28,418 nucleotides of DNA from CAYGYG01 sp964354155 (lineage in GTDB: Bacteria; Hydrothermota; Tepidihabitantia; SM23-42; CAYGYG01): positions 1-28,418 of the forward strand of contig CAYGYG010000034.1 in assembly GCA_964354155.1 (NCBI GenBank). The letters are read 5' to 3'. Positions within the stretch are counted from its first letter, which is position 1; every line of letters starts with the position of its first letter. A program made the position numbers and the translations under genes. Positions 7,665 to 16,102 of this stretch are shown one piece after another. The notes beneath the pieces were generated by a model. The model was not told the origin of the DNA. It saw only the letters and a list, made by a program, of their open reading frames with translations, and did no database searches.

Positions 7665-8190
7665 CTTCCGCTTCACCCTTCAACGCATCCGGGAAGAACT
7701 CCTCCATCTTCGGCAAATCATCCAAGTCCTTCAGTCCGAAGTAGCGCAGGAATTCCTTGGTGGTCACGTATTTCAAAGCCCGGCCCGGTCCGGGGATCCG
7801 CCCGTCGGTGTTGACGAGACGCCGGGCGATCAGCGTTGCGATCACCCCGGTTGAATCAACTCCTCGCAGGCGCTCGATCGCGGCCCGAGTTACCGGCTGG
7901 TTGTAGGCAACGATCGCCAGCGTCTCCAGGGCCGCCTTGGACAGCCGGGACTCAACCCGGCGCATGTAAAGTGCCTTTATCCACGGCGCGTACTCGGGCA
8001 GCGTGTAGAGTTGAAAGCCGCCGGCGATCTCCTTGATTCGGAACGAGCGGTTGCCCGCCTCGTATTCGGCGTTGAGCTCTTCCACCAGCCGCCGGATCTC
8101 ATCCGCTTCAATCTCGCAGATCTCCTTGATCTTGTCAATTGCCAGCGAGGTATCGGTCGCGAAAAGTAGTGCCTCAATTACGTTCTTCAT
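7627..8190 (-). CDS. scpB: Segregation and condensation protein B (ScpB)
   Basis: A 187-residue winged-helix protein, the kleisin-associated subunit of the bacterial SMC complex, which organises the chromosome. The start MKNVIEALLFATDTSLAIDKI and the block LSKAALETLAIVAYNQPVTRAAIERLRGVDS are hallmark ScpB. GRALKYVTTKEFLRYFGLKDLDDLP follows, then an acidic tail. Length is normal. GGAGG lies 3 nt before the ATG at 8190. scpA, the usual partner just upstream, is not here: a GT4 gene overlaps the start by 17 bp. Translation is thus coupled to glycan genes, an unusual setting. Confidence 0.93.
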   Translation of the reverse strand: MKNVIEALLFATDTSLAIDKIKEICEIEADEIRRLVEELNAEYEAGNRSFRIKEIAGGFQLYTLPEYAPWIKALYMRRVESRLSKAALETLAIVAYNQPVTRAAIERLRGVDSTGVIATLIARRLVNTDGRIPGPGRALKYVTTKEFLRYFGLKDLDDLPKMEEFFPDALKGEAEDAGATENSGIPV

Positions 8191-9346
8191 AGACCTCCGC
8201 TATTCTGTCCACGATCCGGTCCCAGTCGAACTTCTCAAGGACCGTTGCTCTCCCCTTCTTGCCTAGTCGTCGCGCGAGAGCCCGGTTCTTGGCCAGCCTG
8301 AGGATGGCTTGGGCCAGACTGGCCGCATCGCCCGGCGGAACGAGCAGTCCGTTCACCTCGTCCGCGACGGTGTCAACAATGCCCCCGATGCGCGAGGCAA
8401 TCACCGGCTTCCCGAATGTCATGGCTTCAAGCTGGACCACGCCCAGCATTTCGGTATCGCCCCTCTTGTCAAGCACCGACGGATTGACGAAAACCGTGCA
8501 GTTCCTGTAGTAGGCTTTCAAGTCGTGCTCGGACACCCTTCCCGCAAACACGATGCGGGAGCTCACTCCCAGCCGCGCCGCCTGCGCCACCAGGTTGTCC
8601 TTCTCCGGGCCGTCACCGACGATGACCAGCCGGTGACGTATGAGCTCGCGAATCCGGCTGAAAGCATCAATCAGGAACCTCACGCCCTTCCTTTCAACCA
8701 GACGACCCACGAATAGAATGTACTGTCCATCCCGTGCCTCCCCCCCAGCACCCTCCTGGCACGCCGCGCCAAAGGGAATGACCGTCACCGGCTTGTCGGT
8801 CAGGGACTTGAGTCCGGCCGCCGTATGACTGGAGATGGCGATGATCGAATCGGCCTGCCGGAGCAAGTATTTTACGATGCCATTCAGCCACCGGAATTTG
8901 GTCTGGAGCCATCTCACTTCGGCCCCGTAAAACGTGACCACAAGCCGGGCCAGGTGCGCCTTCTTCGCAACATACCCGAAGACAATGTGCGGAAAAGGCC
9001 AGTGGATGTGGATGATGTCGTAGCGGTGAAGTCGGCAGTGCCCGTAGACCGCTCTGAGGCCAAACAGGACATAGCATAGCGACATTAACTTGTAACGAAA
9101 ACCACGACCGAACCGGTCCGCAGCCATCTCTTCATGCGTCAGGTTCTCGTACCTCTTGAAGAAATAGCGGAATCGAAACACCGGTGTCCGGCCGAACACG
9201 CCGCCGGCCAGCCCCTTGTAAGACGAGGTGAAAACCGATACCGCGGTCCCCCGTTTCTCAAGCCGTCCGATTTCCTCCAGCAGCCACGGGGTGATGACAT
9301 CACCGTCGTAGCGCGGAAAGGCGGTAACCACGTACAACACTCTCAT
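8174..9346 (-). CDS. Glycosyltransferase family 4
   Basis: A 390-residue GT-B retaining glycosyltransferase, cytoplasmic or membrane-associated. The N-terminal half has the nucleotide-fold start MRVLYVVTAFPRYDGD, an IHIHWPFPH block and VVTFYGAEVRW. The C-terminal GT4 half has ILFVGRLVERKGVRFLIDA, LVIVGDGPEK, an acidic patch (DTEMLGVVQLEAMTFGKPVIAS) with the conserved Glu, and GLLVPPGDAASLAQAI. Donor and acceptor cannot be read from sequence. The ATG at 9346 is chosen because it forms an ATGA overlap with the GT2 stop; five extra residues are possible upstream. UDP-xylose and UDP-glucuronate genes in the same operon suggest donors of that type. Confidence 0.88.
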   Translation of the reverse strand: MRVLYVVTAFPRYDGDVITPWLLEEIGRLEKRGTAVSVFTSSYKGLAGGVFGRTPVFRFRYFFKRYENLTHEEMAADRFGRGFRYKLMSLCYVLFGLRAVYGHCRLHRYDIIHIHWPFPHIVFGYVAKKAHLARLVVTFYGAEVRWLQTKFRWLNGIVKYLLRQADSIIAISSHTAAGLKSLTDKPVTVIPFGAACQEGAGGEARDGQYILFVGRLVERKGVRFLIDAFSRIRELIRHRLVIVGDGPEKDNLVAQAARLGVSSRIVFAGRVSEHDLKAYYRNCTVFVNPSVLDKRGDTEMLGVVQLEAMTFGKPVIASRIGGIVDTVADEVNGLLVPPGDAASLAQAILRLAKNRALARRLGKKGRATVLEKFDWDRIVDRIAEVYEERN

Positions 9347-10005
9347 CGCGCCAGTCTCCACTTGACGAGCTTGAAGATAGCCTCCACCCCGTCCCAGGGA
9401 CCGATCTTCTTGCCGTGCCGCCGTCCCTGATAGCGAATCGGGACCTCAACGATCTTCTCGCGCCGTCTGAGAAGCTTGGCCGTTATCTCGGGCTCGATCT
9501 CGAAATGGTCTGACGAAAGCTGAAGATCCTTGATCAAGTCCGTTCTCAAAACCTTGTAGCATGTCTCCATGTCGGTGATCCGTCCGCGGTACAGCAGGTT
9601 CGTCAGCAGCGTCAGAAAGCGATTCGCCCAGAAACTAGCGGCGAGAAACCGCCCGCCGCCCAGAAATCTCGACCCGTAGACAACATTGGTCGCCCGGTTC
9701 TGCAGCGGGGCCAGCAGTCTAATGTAGTCCTGGGGGTCATACTCCAAATCCGCATCCTGGATTATCACAACATCGCCACTTGCCTGTTCCAAACCGGTCC
9801 GGATAGCCCGGCCCTTACCCAGGTTCTCACCATGAAACATCTTCTTGACGCCGTCAAGCCCCCCGATGACTTCCCGGCTCCGGTCGCTCGAGCCATCGTC
9901 AACGACGATAATCTCATTCGCAATCCCCACCGACTTCACACGCCGAACCACTTCCCTGATATTCTCTTCTTCGTTGTAGACCGGGATGATGATCGAGACC
10001 TTCAT
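9343..10005 (-). CDS. GT2 glycosyltransferase, polyprenyl-phosphate-sugar synthase-like
   Basis: A 220-residue GT-A enzyme of the dolichol-phosphate mannose synthase (DPM1-like) group. It shows the N-terminal VSIIIPVYNEEENI, VVDDGSSD (DDGS 36-39), ENLGKGRAIRTG, DADLEYDP (DAD 84-86) and GSRFL. It has no C-terminal membrane segments, unlike the second GT2 at 14876-15778. The family moves a sugar from a nucleotide donor to a polyprenyl phosphate at the inner face of the membrane. The GT-C protein just upstream is the kind of enzyme that uses such lipid-linked sugars, so the two may work as a pair. ATGA overlaps join it to both neighbours. Confidence 0.88.
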   Translation of the reverse strand: MKVSIIIPVYNEEENIREVVRRVKSVGIANEIIVVDDGSSDRSREVIGGLDGVKKMFHGENLGKGRAIRTGLEQASGDVVIIQDADLEYDPQDYIRLLAPLQNRATNVVYGSRFLGGGRFLAASFWANRFLTLLTNLLYRGRITDMETCYKVLRTDLIKDLQLSSDHFEIEPEITAKLLRRREKIVEVPIRYQGRRHGKKIGPWDGVEAIFKLVKWRLAR

Positions 10006-11459
10006 TTGAGAACCCGCAGGAGATAGAATTCCGGGCGCGTGGTCTGGTAGACAATCGGGAAACGCTCCGGTGTCTTCTCAATTACCGGCAGGAGAAATTC
10101 CGTGGTCTGGCCGAACATAGTGTCGAAGAGAATGAAGTCCACCTTATCGATCTCGCTCGCCAGCTGGATCTCATCCCGCGTAAAAGAATAGAGCATGCTC
10201 TGGTGTCCGGACAGGAAATAGACGAATTCCGGCTTGCGGGCCATAATGACGGCACCGGCCGGGACATTGGCCCTGGCCCAGCGGCAGACCTCGAAGTACT
10301 GACGCCAGCCGATCGGGTAATCGCTTCGGAAACCACGTCCCATGGCCGGAACGATGAACAATGAATTGATCAGGACGAATACCGCGACCAGACCGATCAA
10401 GCCGTGCTTCAGTCGTAACTTCTCAAACAACGCTTTCGAGGAGACAAAGACATAGATGACAACCAGAGGAAGCACCGGCAAGAGAAACCGGTCCCCGGAC
10501 CAGACCCTGGGCCAGACCATAAGCAAGGCCAGCGCGGCCAGAAAGTAGAAATCGATGAAGTCAAGCCTCCGGATCCGGAGGATGAAGGCGTGAACAACCA
10601 GTGCGAAGATTGCCACCCCGGCCAGGCCTTCAAGGAACGGCCCGGGCAGCTTCGGCAGAAGTGACGACCCAAGGACCGAAAACAAATAGAGCGAAAAGTT
10701 GCTGATGATCCGCATGACCATGTCCGCGGCACTCACGCTTCCGGCGTCAGGATGGTACGGGTCACGCGCCATCAGCTGCTGAAAATACGACCATTCCTGA
10801 GGAATCCGCGAACTGCGGTACTGCCATAGGCCGAACGGCACTAAAAAGACGACCGCAAATATTACCAGGTGCTTCCAGTCTTTCTTGGCGGCAAGGGCCA
10901 GGGCGACTCCGATGATCAGTGTTATGCCCGCGGTCCTGATGAAGTAAGCATAGACCGTGCAAAGACTGCCCAGGAAGAAATACCGCCTCGCCTCGTTGCT
11001 GCGTGAGAGAAAATAGAGTCCGGCCAAAGAGAAAAAGATGAAAGGCATCTCCGAGAAAAGCCAGTGGTTGTATTCGATCAGGATGGGCGTGGTGGCGAAG
11101 ATAAGCATTGGCCAGAGGTAATGTTTGTTGAGCAGGCGGCGCATTAATAGGCCGAAGAAAACGAATGCCCCCAGCCCGCAGAGCAAGGGGACCATCTTCA
11201 ATAGGACGAGATTCGCCCCAAACACCCATAGCCAGGGAACAAGAAGCAACGGGAATCCAAATGGGTACTGTGTGTGCGGCGGCGTGCCGGGAAGGTGAAG
11301 GTCAGAAAACCCGGCAAACCGGCTCAGCGATTCGCCGAGAATGATATAGCGTGCGTTGTCTCCGCCCGTGTGAAGCTTCGGGTCAAAAAGCAGAATCGAA
11401 AGGAGCAGATAGACGCCGAAAACTAACCAAAACTTCTTACTTGTCTTGTCCTCTTTCAT
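10002..11459 (-). CDS. GT-C (PMT/ArnT, GT39/GT83-like) membrane glycosyltransferase
   Basis: A 485-residue integral membrane protein with roughly eleven hydrophobic segments, then a C-terminal soluble part of about 100 residues. After the first segment (FWLVFGVYLLLSILLF) comes an acidic loop (DPKLHTGGDNARYIILGESL) where GT-C enzymes keep their catalytic Asp. TQYPFGFPLLLVPWLW and a later WPRVWSGDRFLLPVLPLVVIY are typical of dolichyl/undecaprenyl-phosphate-sugar-dependent transferases. The start at 11459 is chosen because the longer one (11501) adds a non-membrane-like stretch overlapping uxs more deeply. It overlaps the next gene (DPM1-like) by ATGA. It probably adds a sugar to a lipid or protein on the outer face of the membrane. 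Confidence 0.75.
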   Translation of the reverse strand: MKEDKTSKKFWLVFGVYLLLSILLFDPKLHTGGDNARYIILGESLSRFAGFSDLHLPGTPPHTQYPFGFPLLLVPWLWVFGANLVLLKMVPLLCGLGAFVFFGLLMRRLLNKHYLWPMLIFATTPILIEYNHWLFSEMPFIFFSLAGLYFLSRSNEARRYFFLGSLCTVYAYFIRTAGITLIIGVALALAAKKDWKHLVIFAVVFLVPFGLWQYRSSRIPQEWSYFQQLMARDPYHPDAGSVSAADMVMRIISNFSLYLFSVLGSSLLPKLPGPFLEGLAGVAIFALVVHAFILRIRRLDFIDFYFLAALALLMVWPRVWSGDRFLLPVLPLVVIYVFVSSKALFEKLRLKHGLIGLVAVFVLINSLFIVPAMGRGFRSDYPIGWRQYFEVCRWARANVPAGAVIMARKPEFVYFLSGHQSMLYSFTRDEIQLASEIDKVDFILFDTMFGQTTEFLLPVIEKTPERFPIVYQTTRPEFYLLRVLK

Positions 11460-12387
11460 TCGCTTGTGCCCGGTACCACTCAAGCACCACCTTGAGTCCA
11501 TCCTTCAACTGAACCTCCGGTTGCCAGCCGAGTACTTTCCGGGCCCGACCGATATCCGGACAGCGCCTTTTCGGGTCGTCCTGGGGCAACGGGTGGTAGG
11601 ATAGCTTGCTCTTCGCGCCGGTCATCTCCTTGACCAGCCGGGCCAGCTCGCCAACCGTGAATTCATTCGGGTTGCCCAGGTTGACCGGTTCGTGGAAATC
11701 TGATGCCAGCAGTAAAACCAGTCCCTTGACAAGATCGGAGATGAAGCAGAATGATCGGGTCTGCGTCCCGTCACCGAATATCGGCAGCGGTTCGTTGGCC
11801 AGCGCCCTGATCACGAAAGTCGGCACGACCCGACCGTCGTCCTCGCGCATCCTGGGTCCGTACGTGTTGAATATCCGTGCGATATGAATGTCCAGACCGT
11901 ATTTCCGGTGGTAGGCCATCGTTGCCGCCTCGGCGAAGCGTTTCGATTCGTCATAGACGGAACGCGGTCCGATCGGATTAACGTTCCCCCAGTACTCTTC
12001 CTTCTGGGGATGCACCAGCGGATCACCATACACTTCCGACGTTGAGGCTAGAAGAAAGCGGGCCTTGTGTTTGAGCGCGTACTCAAGAACATTGAGGGTG
12101 CCGACCGAGGAAGTCTTGGTCGTCTCGATCGGGTACTTGAGGTAGTCGATCGGGCTTGCCGGCGAAGCAAGGTGGAGCAGGGCGTCGACTCTCTCTTCAA
12201 GCGGCAGCTCATGAGTCACATCATACTTAATGAAGCGAAATCCGGAGTCATTGCGGAAGCCGGCGATGTTCTGTTCCCGACCGGTGATGAAGTTATCGAC
12301 GACGATGACTTCGTGGTTCTGGCCGAGAAAGTACTCGGCCAGATGAGAACCAATGAAACCCGCCCCCCCGGTGATGAGGATTTTCAC
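11437..12387 (-). CDS. uxs: UDP-glucuronate decarboxylase (UDP-xylose synthase)
   Basis: A 316-residue short-chain dehydrogenase/reductase that decarboxylates UDP-glucuronate to UDP-xylose. The NAD motif GGAGFIGSH is at 7-15. The active site has STSEVYGDP (115-123) and YDESK (Y145, K149). The UXS-specific HPQKEEYWGNVNPIGPRS (126-143) separates it from UDP-glucose 4-epimerases. VNLGNPNEFTVGELA and CPDIGRARKVLGWQP close the fold. It starts with GTG in a GTGA overlap with the stop of UDP-glucose dehydrogenase, so the two consecutive steps UDP-Glc to UDP-GlcA to UDP-Xyl are translationally linked. It is likely to supply xylose to the glycosyltransferases downstream. Confidence 0.92.
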   Translation of the reverse strand: MKILITGGAGFIGSHLAEYFLGQNHEVIVVDNFITGREQNIAGFRNDSGFRFIKYDVTHELPLEERVDALLHLASPASPIDYLKYPIETTKTSSVGTLNVLEYALKHKARFLLASTSEVYGDPLVHPQKEEYWGNVNPIGPRSVYDESKRFAEAATMAYHRKYGLDIHIARIFNTYGPRMREDDGRVVPTFVIRALANEPLPIFGDGTQTRSFCFISDLVKGLVLLLASDFHEPVNLGNPNEFTVGELARLVKEMTGAKSKLSYHPLPQDDPKRRCPDIGRARKVLGWQPEVQLKDGLKVVLEWYRAQANERGQDK

Positions 12388-13673
12388 CGCCCGATTCCTT
12401 CATAGATGAACCCCAGTCCCCTTATCTGGTGCGGGTCAAACATGTTGCGCCCGTCCAGGATGACCGGCTGGCGCATTGATTTCTTGATCCGGGCGAAATC
12501 GAGATCCTTGAACTCGGACCACTCCGTAACCAGCGCGATCGCATCGGCATCCTCGGCGACTTTGTACGGATTGGCGCAGAACTCGACGTTCTTGAGAACC
12601 AGCTTGGCCTTTTCCATTGCTACCGGATCGTATGCCTTGATGCGCGCGCCGTTGGCCTGCAGCATTTCGATTATCGTAATCGAGGGCGCAAACCTCATGT
12701 CGTCGGTATTGGGCTTGAAAGAAAGCCCGAGAACGCCAACCGTCTTGTCCTTGATGTTCCACAGCAGTTTCTCAAGCTTGCCGACAATGTGCTTCTGCTG
12801 GTTGGCGTTGATATTCTCGACTTCCTTGAGCAGGTTGAAGTCGTAGCCGAGCCGCTTGGCGATCCCGATGAAGGCTTTCAGATCTTTGGGAAAACAGAAC
12901 CCGCCGAAGCCGGCCCCGGCGTTCAGGAAATCACGGCCGATCCGCTTGTCAAGGCCCATGCCGTCGGACACTTTGACAACGTCCGCGCCGGTCAGTTCGC
13001 AGATAATAGAAATCGCGTTGATGAATGAAATCTTCATCGACAGAAACGAATTCGAGGCGTGCTTGATAAGCTCGGCGCTTTCGATATCGGTCACAATTTT
13101 GATGCCGCCGATTGGCTCATAGATCTCGAGCATCAGCTGCTTGGCCCGGTCATTCTCGACGCCCAGCACCACCCGGTCCGGGTGAAGAAAATCGTCGATC
13201 GCCGACCCCTCGCGCAGGAATTCAGGGTTCGAGGCAACATCGAAGTCAACATCGGACCGGTTGAAGCGCGCGATTGTGGTGCGGACCCACTTGCCCGTTT
13301 GCACCGGTACCGTACTCTTCTCGACGATAAGCCGGTACTCATTCATCGCCATCCCTATTTCCTGGGATACCTGCTCGACCGTCGACAGGTCCGGTTCACC
13401 GTTGTCTTTGGGGGGTGTCCCCACCGCGATGAAAATAACCTGGGATTTCCTGGTCCCCTCGGCAATTGACGTAGTGAATGAGATTGATTTCTTCTTCAGA
13501 TTCCGCTTGACCAATTCTTCAAGGCCCGGTTCGTAGATCGGAATCTTTCCATCGACCAGCATCTTGATCTTCTCCTGGTCAATGTCGACGCAGACAACCT
13601 GGTGGCCGATATCCGCAAAACAAGCACCGCTCACCAACCCGACATAGCCGGTGCCAATCATGCATATTCTCAC
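12384..13673 (-). CDS. ugd: UDP-glucose 6-dehydrogenase
   Basis: A 429-residue NAD-dependent enzyme that oxidises UDP-glucose to UDP-glucuronate. The start is GTG at 13673, with AGGAGG at 13678-13683 and 4-nt spacing. The longer frame to 13787 has no binding site and a non-conserved start. The dinucleotide motif GTGYVG is at 7-12, EKSTVPVQTG follows, NPEFLREGSA is at 150-159, and the catalytic C260 sits in GFGGFCFPKD. GLSFKPNTDDMRFAPS marks the C-terminal domain. It is the first gene of the twelve-gene minus-strand run, read from the promoter at 13891-13918 with a leader of about 210 nt. Confidence 0.93.
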   Translation of the reverse strand: MRICMIGTGYVGLVSGACFADIGHQVVCVDIDQEKIKMLVDGKIPIYEPGLEELVKRNLKKKSISFTTSIAEGTRKSQVIFIAVGTPPKDNGEPDLSTVEQVSQEIGMAMNEYRLIVEKSTVPVQTGKWVRTTIARFNRSDVDFDVASNPEFLREGSAIDDFLHPDRVVLGVENDRAKQLMLEIYEPIGGIKIVTDIESAELIKHASNSFLSMKISFINAISIICELTGADVVKVSDGMGLDKRIGRDFLNAGAGFGGFCFPKDLKAFIGIAKRLGYDFNLLKEVENINANQQKHIVGKLEKLLWNIKDKTVGVLGLSFKPNTDDMRFAPSITIIEMLQANGARIKAYDPVAMEKAKLVLKNVEFCANPYKVAEDADAIALVTEWSEFKDLDFARIKKSMRQPVILDGRNMFDPHQIRGLGFIYEGIGR

Positions 13674-13890
13674 AATACCTCCTGTTCCCCGCGGTTGCGG
13701 ATCAAAAGCCAAGACACGATTTCCCGACTCAAGACCCCTGCCAGATTCCAAGTCCCGCCATCGATACTGGTCTGGGACATGACCCATCGACCAACCATAG
13801 TTCGTTCTGAATTCAGTATTTCGAGTTTAGGCTTCTTCATTCTACTTAAGAACCTGCTTCAAGCCGCCTTTCCGTCTGCAGTTGCGGCTA

Positions 13891-13918
13891 ATATTACGCA
13901 CCCGCACTCGTTTGTCAA
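13891..13918 (-). promoter_or_regulatory. Strong sigma-70-like promoter of the ugd-to-queE operon
   Basis: On the minus strand TTGACA (13918-13913), a 16-bp spacer, and TAATAT (13896-13891). Transcription should start near 13884, leaving about 210 nt before the ugd GTG. It lies just after the flippase-like gene stop (13929). Confidence 0.72.
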
Positions 13919-13928
13919 CACCAATCCA

Positions 13929-14879
13929 TTACCCACTCGGTGTTCTTCGGTGCGATAAGTAGAAAATACCCCCGGGCAGGCTGAAGATAAATGTCAAGAT
14001 GAACGAAATAATCGATACTGACACAGCCACATCAGGCGGCAGGCCGACCCGGCGGAACAGGAATACATAGCTGTTTTCCCGAACCCCGATTCCCCCGACC
14101 GATACCGGAATCATCGACAGGATGTTGATGATGGGCAGGTAGATAAAAAAACTCAGGTACGATACCTCGTCGTATTTCACGGGCAAGGCCTGCAGGATTA
14201 CGTAAGGTGCGATCGCAAGCAGTGCCTGAACAAAAAATGATATGATCACGCAGACCGCCATCGCCGTCCGCGCCTTCCCGAAATGGACGAATGTCTCGTA
14301 GAGCCGAGCCAGACGCTCCCCGATGTGCAAGATCCTGACTTTTTGCAGCCCGGGCGCAACCAGACGGTTGATCGTGCTTGAGAACATCACCGTACTGATC
14401 ACACCGAGACCCACAAACCCGACGATCAGGAACGACAGGAATTCGATCTTGTGCACGGTCAAGTAAAGCATGAGCACCGAAAAGAAGCCAAAGATGAAAA
14501 GGCCGAAAAAACCCAGAACGCGGTCGACCAGTACCGTCGCCAGCGCGTCGGCACGCTTCTTTTCTTTCATCGTGAAGGCAACCCGCGCCACGTCACCCCC
14601 GACGTTCGAAGGCAGGAAGTTGTTAAAAAAAAGGTGGATGAAATAGATCCTGAGAACGGCCGGGAAACTTAAGCCCATCTCTTTGTAGTCCAGCAGAATC
14701 TTCCAGCGCCATGCCGAGATGAGGATGAAGACGGCATAGGGCAGACACGCCAGCACGAGGTATCCGACATTGGCCTTCGAGATGTGAGCAACGACACTGC
14801 CCAGGTCGATGCGCGAGAAGAGGTAGCCGATGAGAAGAACCCCGACGGCAATCCGCAGGATGTTGAAGAGTCGCTTCAT
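13929..14879 (-). CDS. Flippase-like integral membrane protein (LPG_synthase_TM / AglD-type, PF03706)
   Basis: A 316-residue membrane protein with about eight hydrophobic segments. It carries the family blocks FFNNFLPSNVGGDVARV in the first third and IPVSVGGIGVREN in the last third. The family covers the membrane part of lysylphosphatidylglycerol synthase and AglD-like proteins tied to polyprenyl-linked glycan work; the lysyl-transferase domain is absent here. It shares an ATGA overlap with the stop of the GT2 upstream, so the pair form an operon. A role in moving or handling a lipid-linked sugar made by the GT2 fits the context but is inferred. Confidence 0.8.
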   Translation of the reverse strand: MKRLFNILRIAVGVLLIGYLFSRIDLGSVVAHISKANVGYLVLACLPYAVFILISAWRWKILLDYKEMGLSFPAVLRIYFIHLFFNNFLPSNVGGDVARVAFTMKEKKRADALATVLVDRVLGFFGLFIFGFFSVLMLYLTVHKIEFLSFLIVGFVGLGVISTVMFSSTINRLVAPGLQKVRILHIGERLARLYETFVHFGKARTAMAVCVIISFFVQALLAIAPYVILQALPVKYDEVSYLSFFIYLPIINILSMIPVSVGGIGVRENSYVFLFRRVGLPPDVAVSVSIISFILTFIFSLPGGIFYLSHRRTPSG

Positions 14880-15778
14880 TTGAGCCGGTTCTCGAGTCGG
14901 TCGATGCGGTCAATGATCGCCGCGACCGCCTCGCCAATCAGCGCCAGCCCGAAGAATAGCACCCCCGATATGATTAACAGAATCACCAGATAGAGCAGCG
15001 GCCGGAAACCGTGGCCAAAGATGCGCAAAACAATCGCCGCCAGCCCGGCCAGAACTCCCAGAACACACAGTAGACCTCCGATGCCGCCGAAGTAGAGCAT
15101 CGGTTTCTTCAGAAACGAGAGCTGAAACTTGACCGCGATCAAATCATAGAAGCCGATGATGATCCGCGCGCGGCCGGAATATTTCGCCGTCCCGTACCGG
15201 CGCGGCCTGAGTGCTACCTTCACTTCTTCGATGTGGGCCCCCGCCTCTTTGGCAAAAGGGACGATGTAGCGGTGCCAGTCCTTGCGCATCGGCATCTGTT
15301 CCAGGACCTCACGGCGAAACGCCTTCATCGAGTTCAGGTCGTGGATTTTCAGATTGAAAAGACGCCGCGCCATCCAGTTATAGATGCCCGACACGGCCTT
15401 TTTTTCGTAACGCCCGCTTTTCCAGCCGGCGGCAACATCGGCACCGTTTTCAATAAGGCCAACGAGCTTGGGGATGTCCTCGATATCGTACTGCATGTCG
15501 GCGTCGTAGATCACGATGATCTCGCCGGTAGTGGCCCGTGCCCCGGTGTTGAGAGCTTCGGTCTTGCCCAGATTACGTTTGTGACGGACCGTCTTCAACC
15601 AGGCAGTCCCCTGCGACAGGGCTGCCGCCTGCTCATAGGTTTGGTCGGTCGAACCGTCGTCGACAATGACGACTTCGTACGGGTCGCGTCGGTCGCGGTT
15701 GAAACTCTTGAAAAGCTCAACGAGGGGCGGCATGTTCTCAGCTTCATTGTAGGCCGGGATTATAACTGAAACCTTCAT
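14876..15778 (-). CDS. GT2 glycosyltransferase with C-terminal membrane anchor
   Basis: A 300-residue GT-A enzyme with MKVSVIIPAYNEAENMPPLV at the N-terminus, VIVDDGSTD, RNLGKTEALNTG, IYDADMQYD (DxD-type) and ALRPRRYGTAKYSG, then two membrane segments (about 225-250 and 260-285). This fits the undecaprenyl/dolichyl-phosphate sugar transferase (GtrB/DPM-like) group. A longer frame exists to 15805, but its extra residues would lie inside the promoter at 15785-15812. The chosen ATG at 15778 is only 6 nt from the -10 box, so the mRNA should begin at or next to the start codon and have no Shine-Dalgarno. The flippase-like gene follows by ATGA overlap. Confidence 0.87.
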   Translation of the reverse strand: MKVSVIIPAYNEAENMPPLVELFKSFNRDRRDPYEVVIVDDGSTDQTYEQAAALSQGTAWLKTVRHKRNLGKTEALNTGARATTGEIIVIYDADMQYDIEDIPKLVGLIENGADVAAGWKSGRYEKKAVSGIYNWMARRLFNLKIHDLNSMKAFRREVLEQMPMRKDWHRYIVPFAKEAGAHIEEVKVALRPRRYGTAKYSGRARIIIGFYDLIAVKFQLSFLKKPMLYFGGIGGLLCVLGVLAGLAAIVLRIFGHGFRPLLYLVILLIISGVLFFGLALIGEAVAAIIDRIDRLENRLK

Positions 15779-15784
15779 ATTTCC

Positions 15785-15812
15785 ATTATATTCGGCGCCG
15801 TTCATTTGTCAA
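15785..15812 (-). promoter_or_regulatory. Sigma-70-like promoter giving a leaderless GT2 transcript
   Basis: On the minus strand TTGACA (15812-15807), a 16-bp spacer, and a perfect TATAAT (15790-15785). Six bases (GGAAAT) separate the -10 from the ATG at 15778-15776. Usual promoter geometry places the transcript start on or beside that A. Confidence 0.75.
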
Positions 15813-16102
15813 TTCATATGAAAACCCGTTCTTCACCGAGAACATCCATACTGGAGTGCAATTTGCGATTCCTGGGTGTGACCGACCGCGCCGCGGCGGC
15901 GCCGGACCTTCCCAGGTCGGAAAGTACCGTATCAACCGGGTTGAATCCCGCTCCGATCAGCGGTAGACCAGACACAAGTCGCCCTGCCGCTGAAAAGCGG
16001 AAAACTCATTAGGCTTCGACTATCTTTAGAAGTTATATGTCTTCTGGTTGTAGGGGGTGCTATCTCCGTAGTCTTTTCTTTCTATCACTAACCCTTGCTG
16101 AA
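15813..16102. other. Spacer between the GT2 promoter and the RRM gene
   Basis: No gene is seen. On the minus strand, downstream of the RRM gene, there is a hairpin CCGCT-TTTC-AGCGG (about 15988-16001) without a T-tail. Nearer the GT2 promoter is a second dyad, GTTCT/AGAAC (about 15829-15844). Either could end or stabilise the RRM transcript. Confidence 0.4.

Noticed and set aside
13674..13787. Longer N-terminus for UDP-glucose dehydrogenase
   Set aside because: The conserved fold starts right after the GTG at 13673, which has a perfect AGGAGG; the extension has neither.
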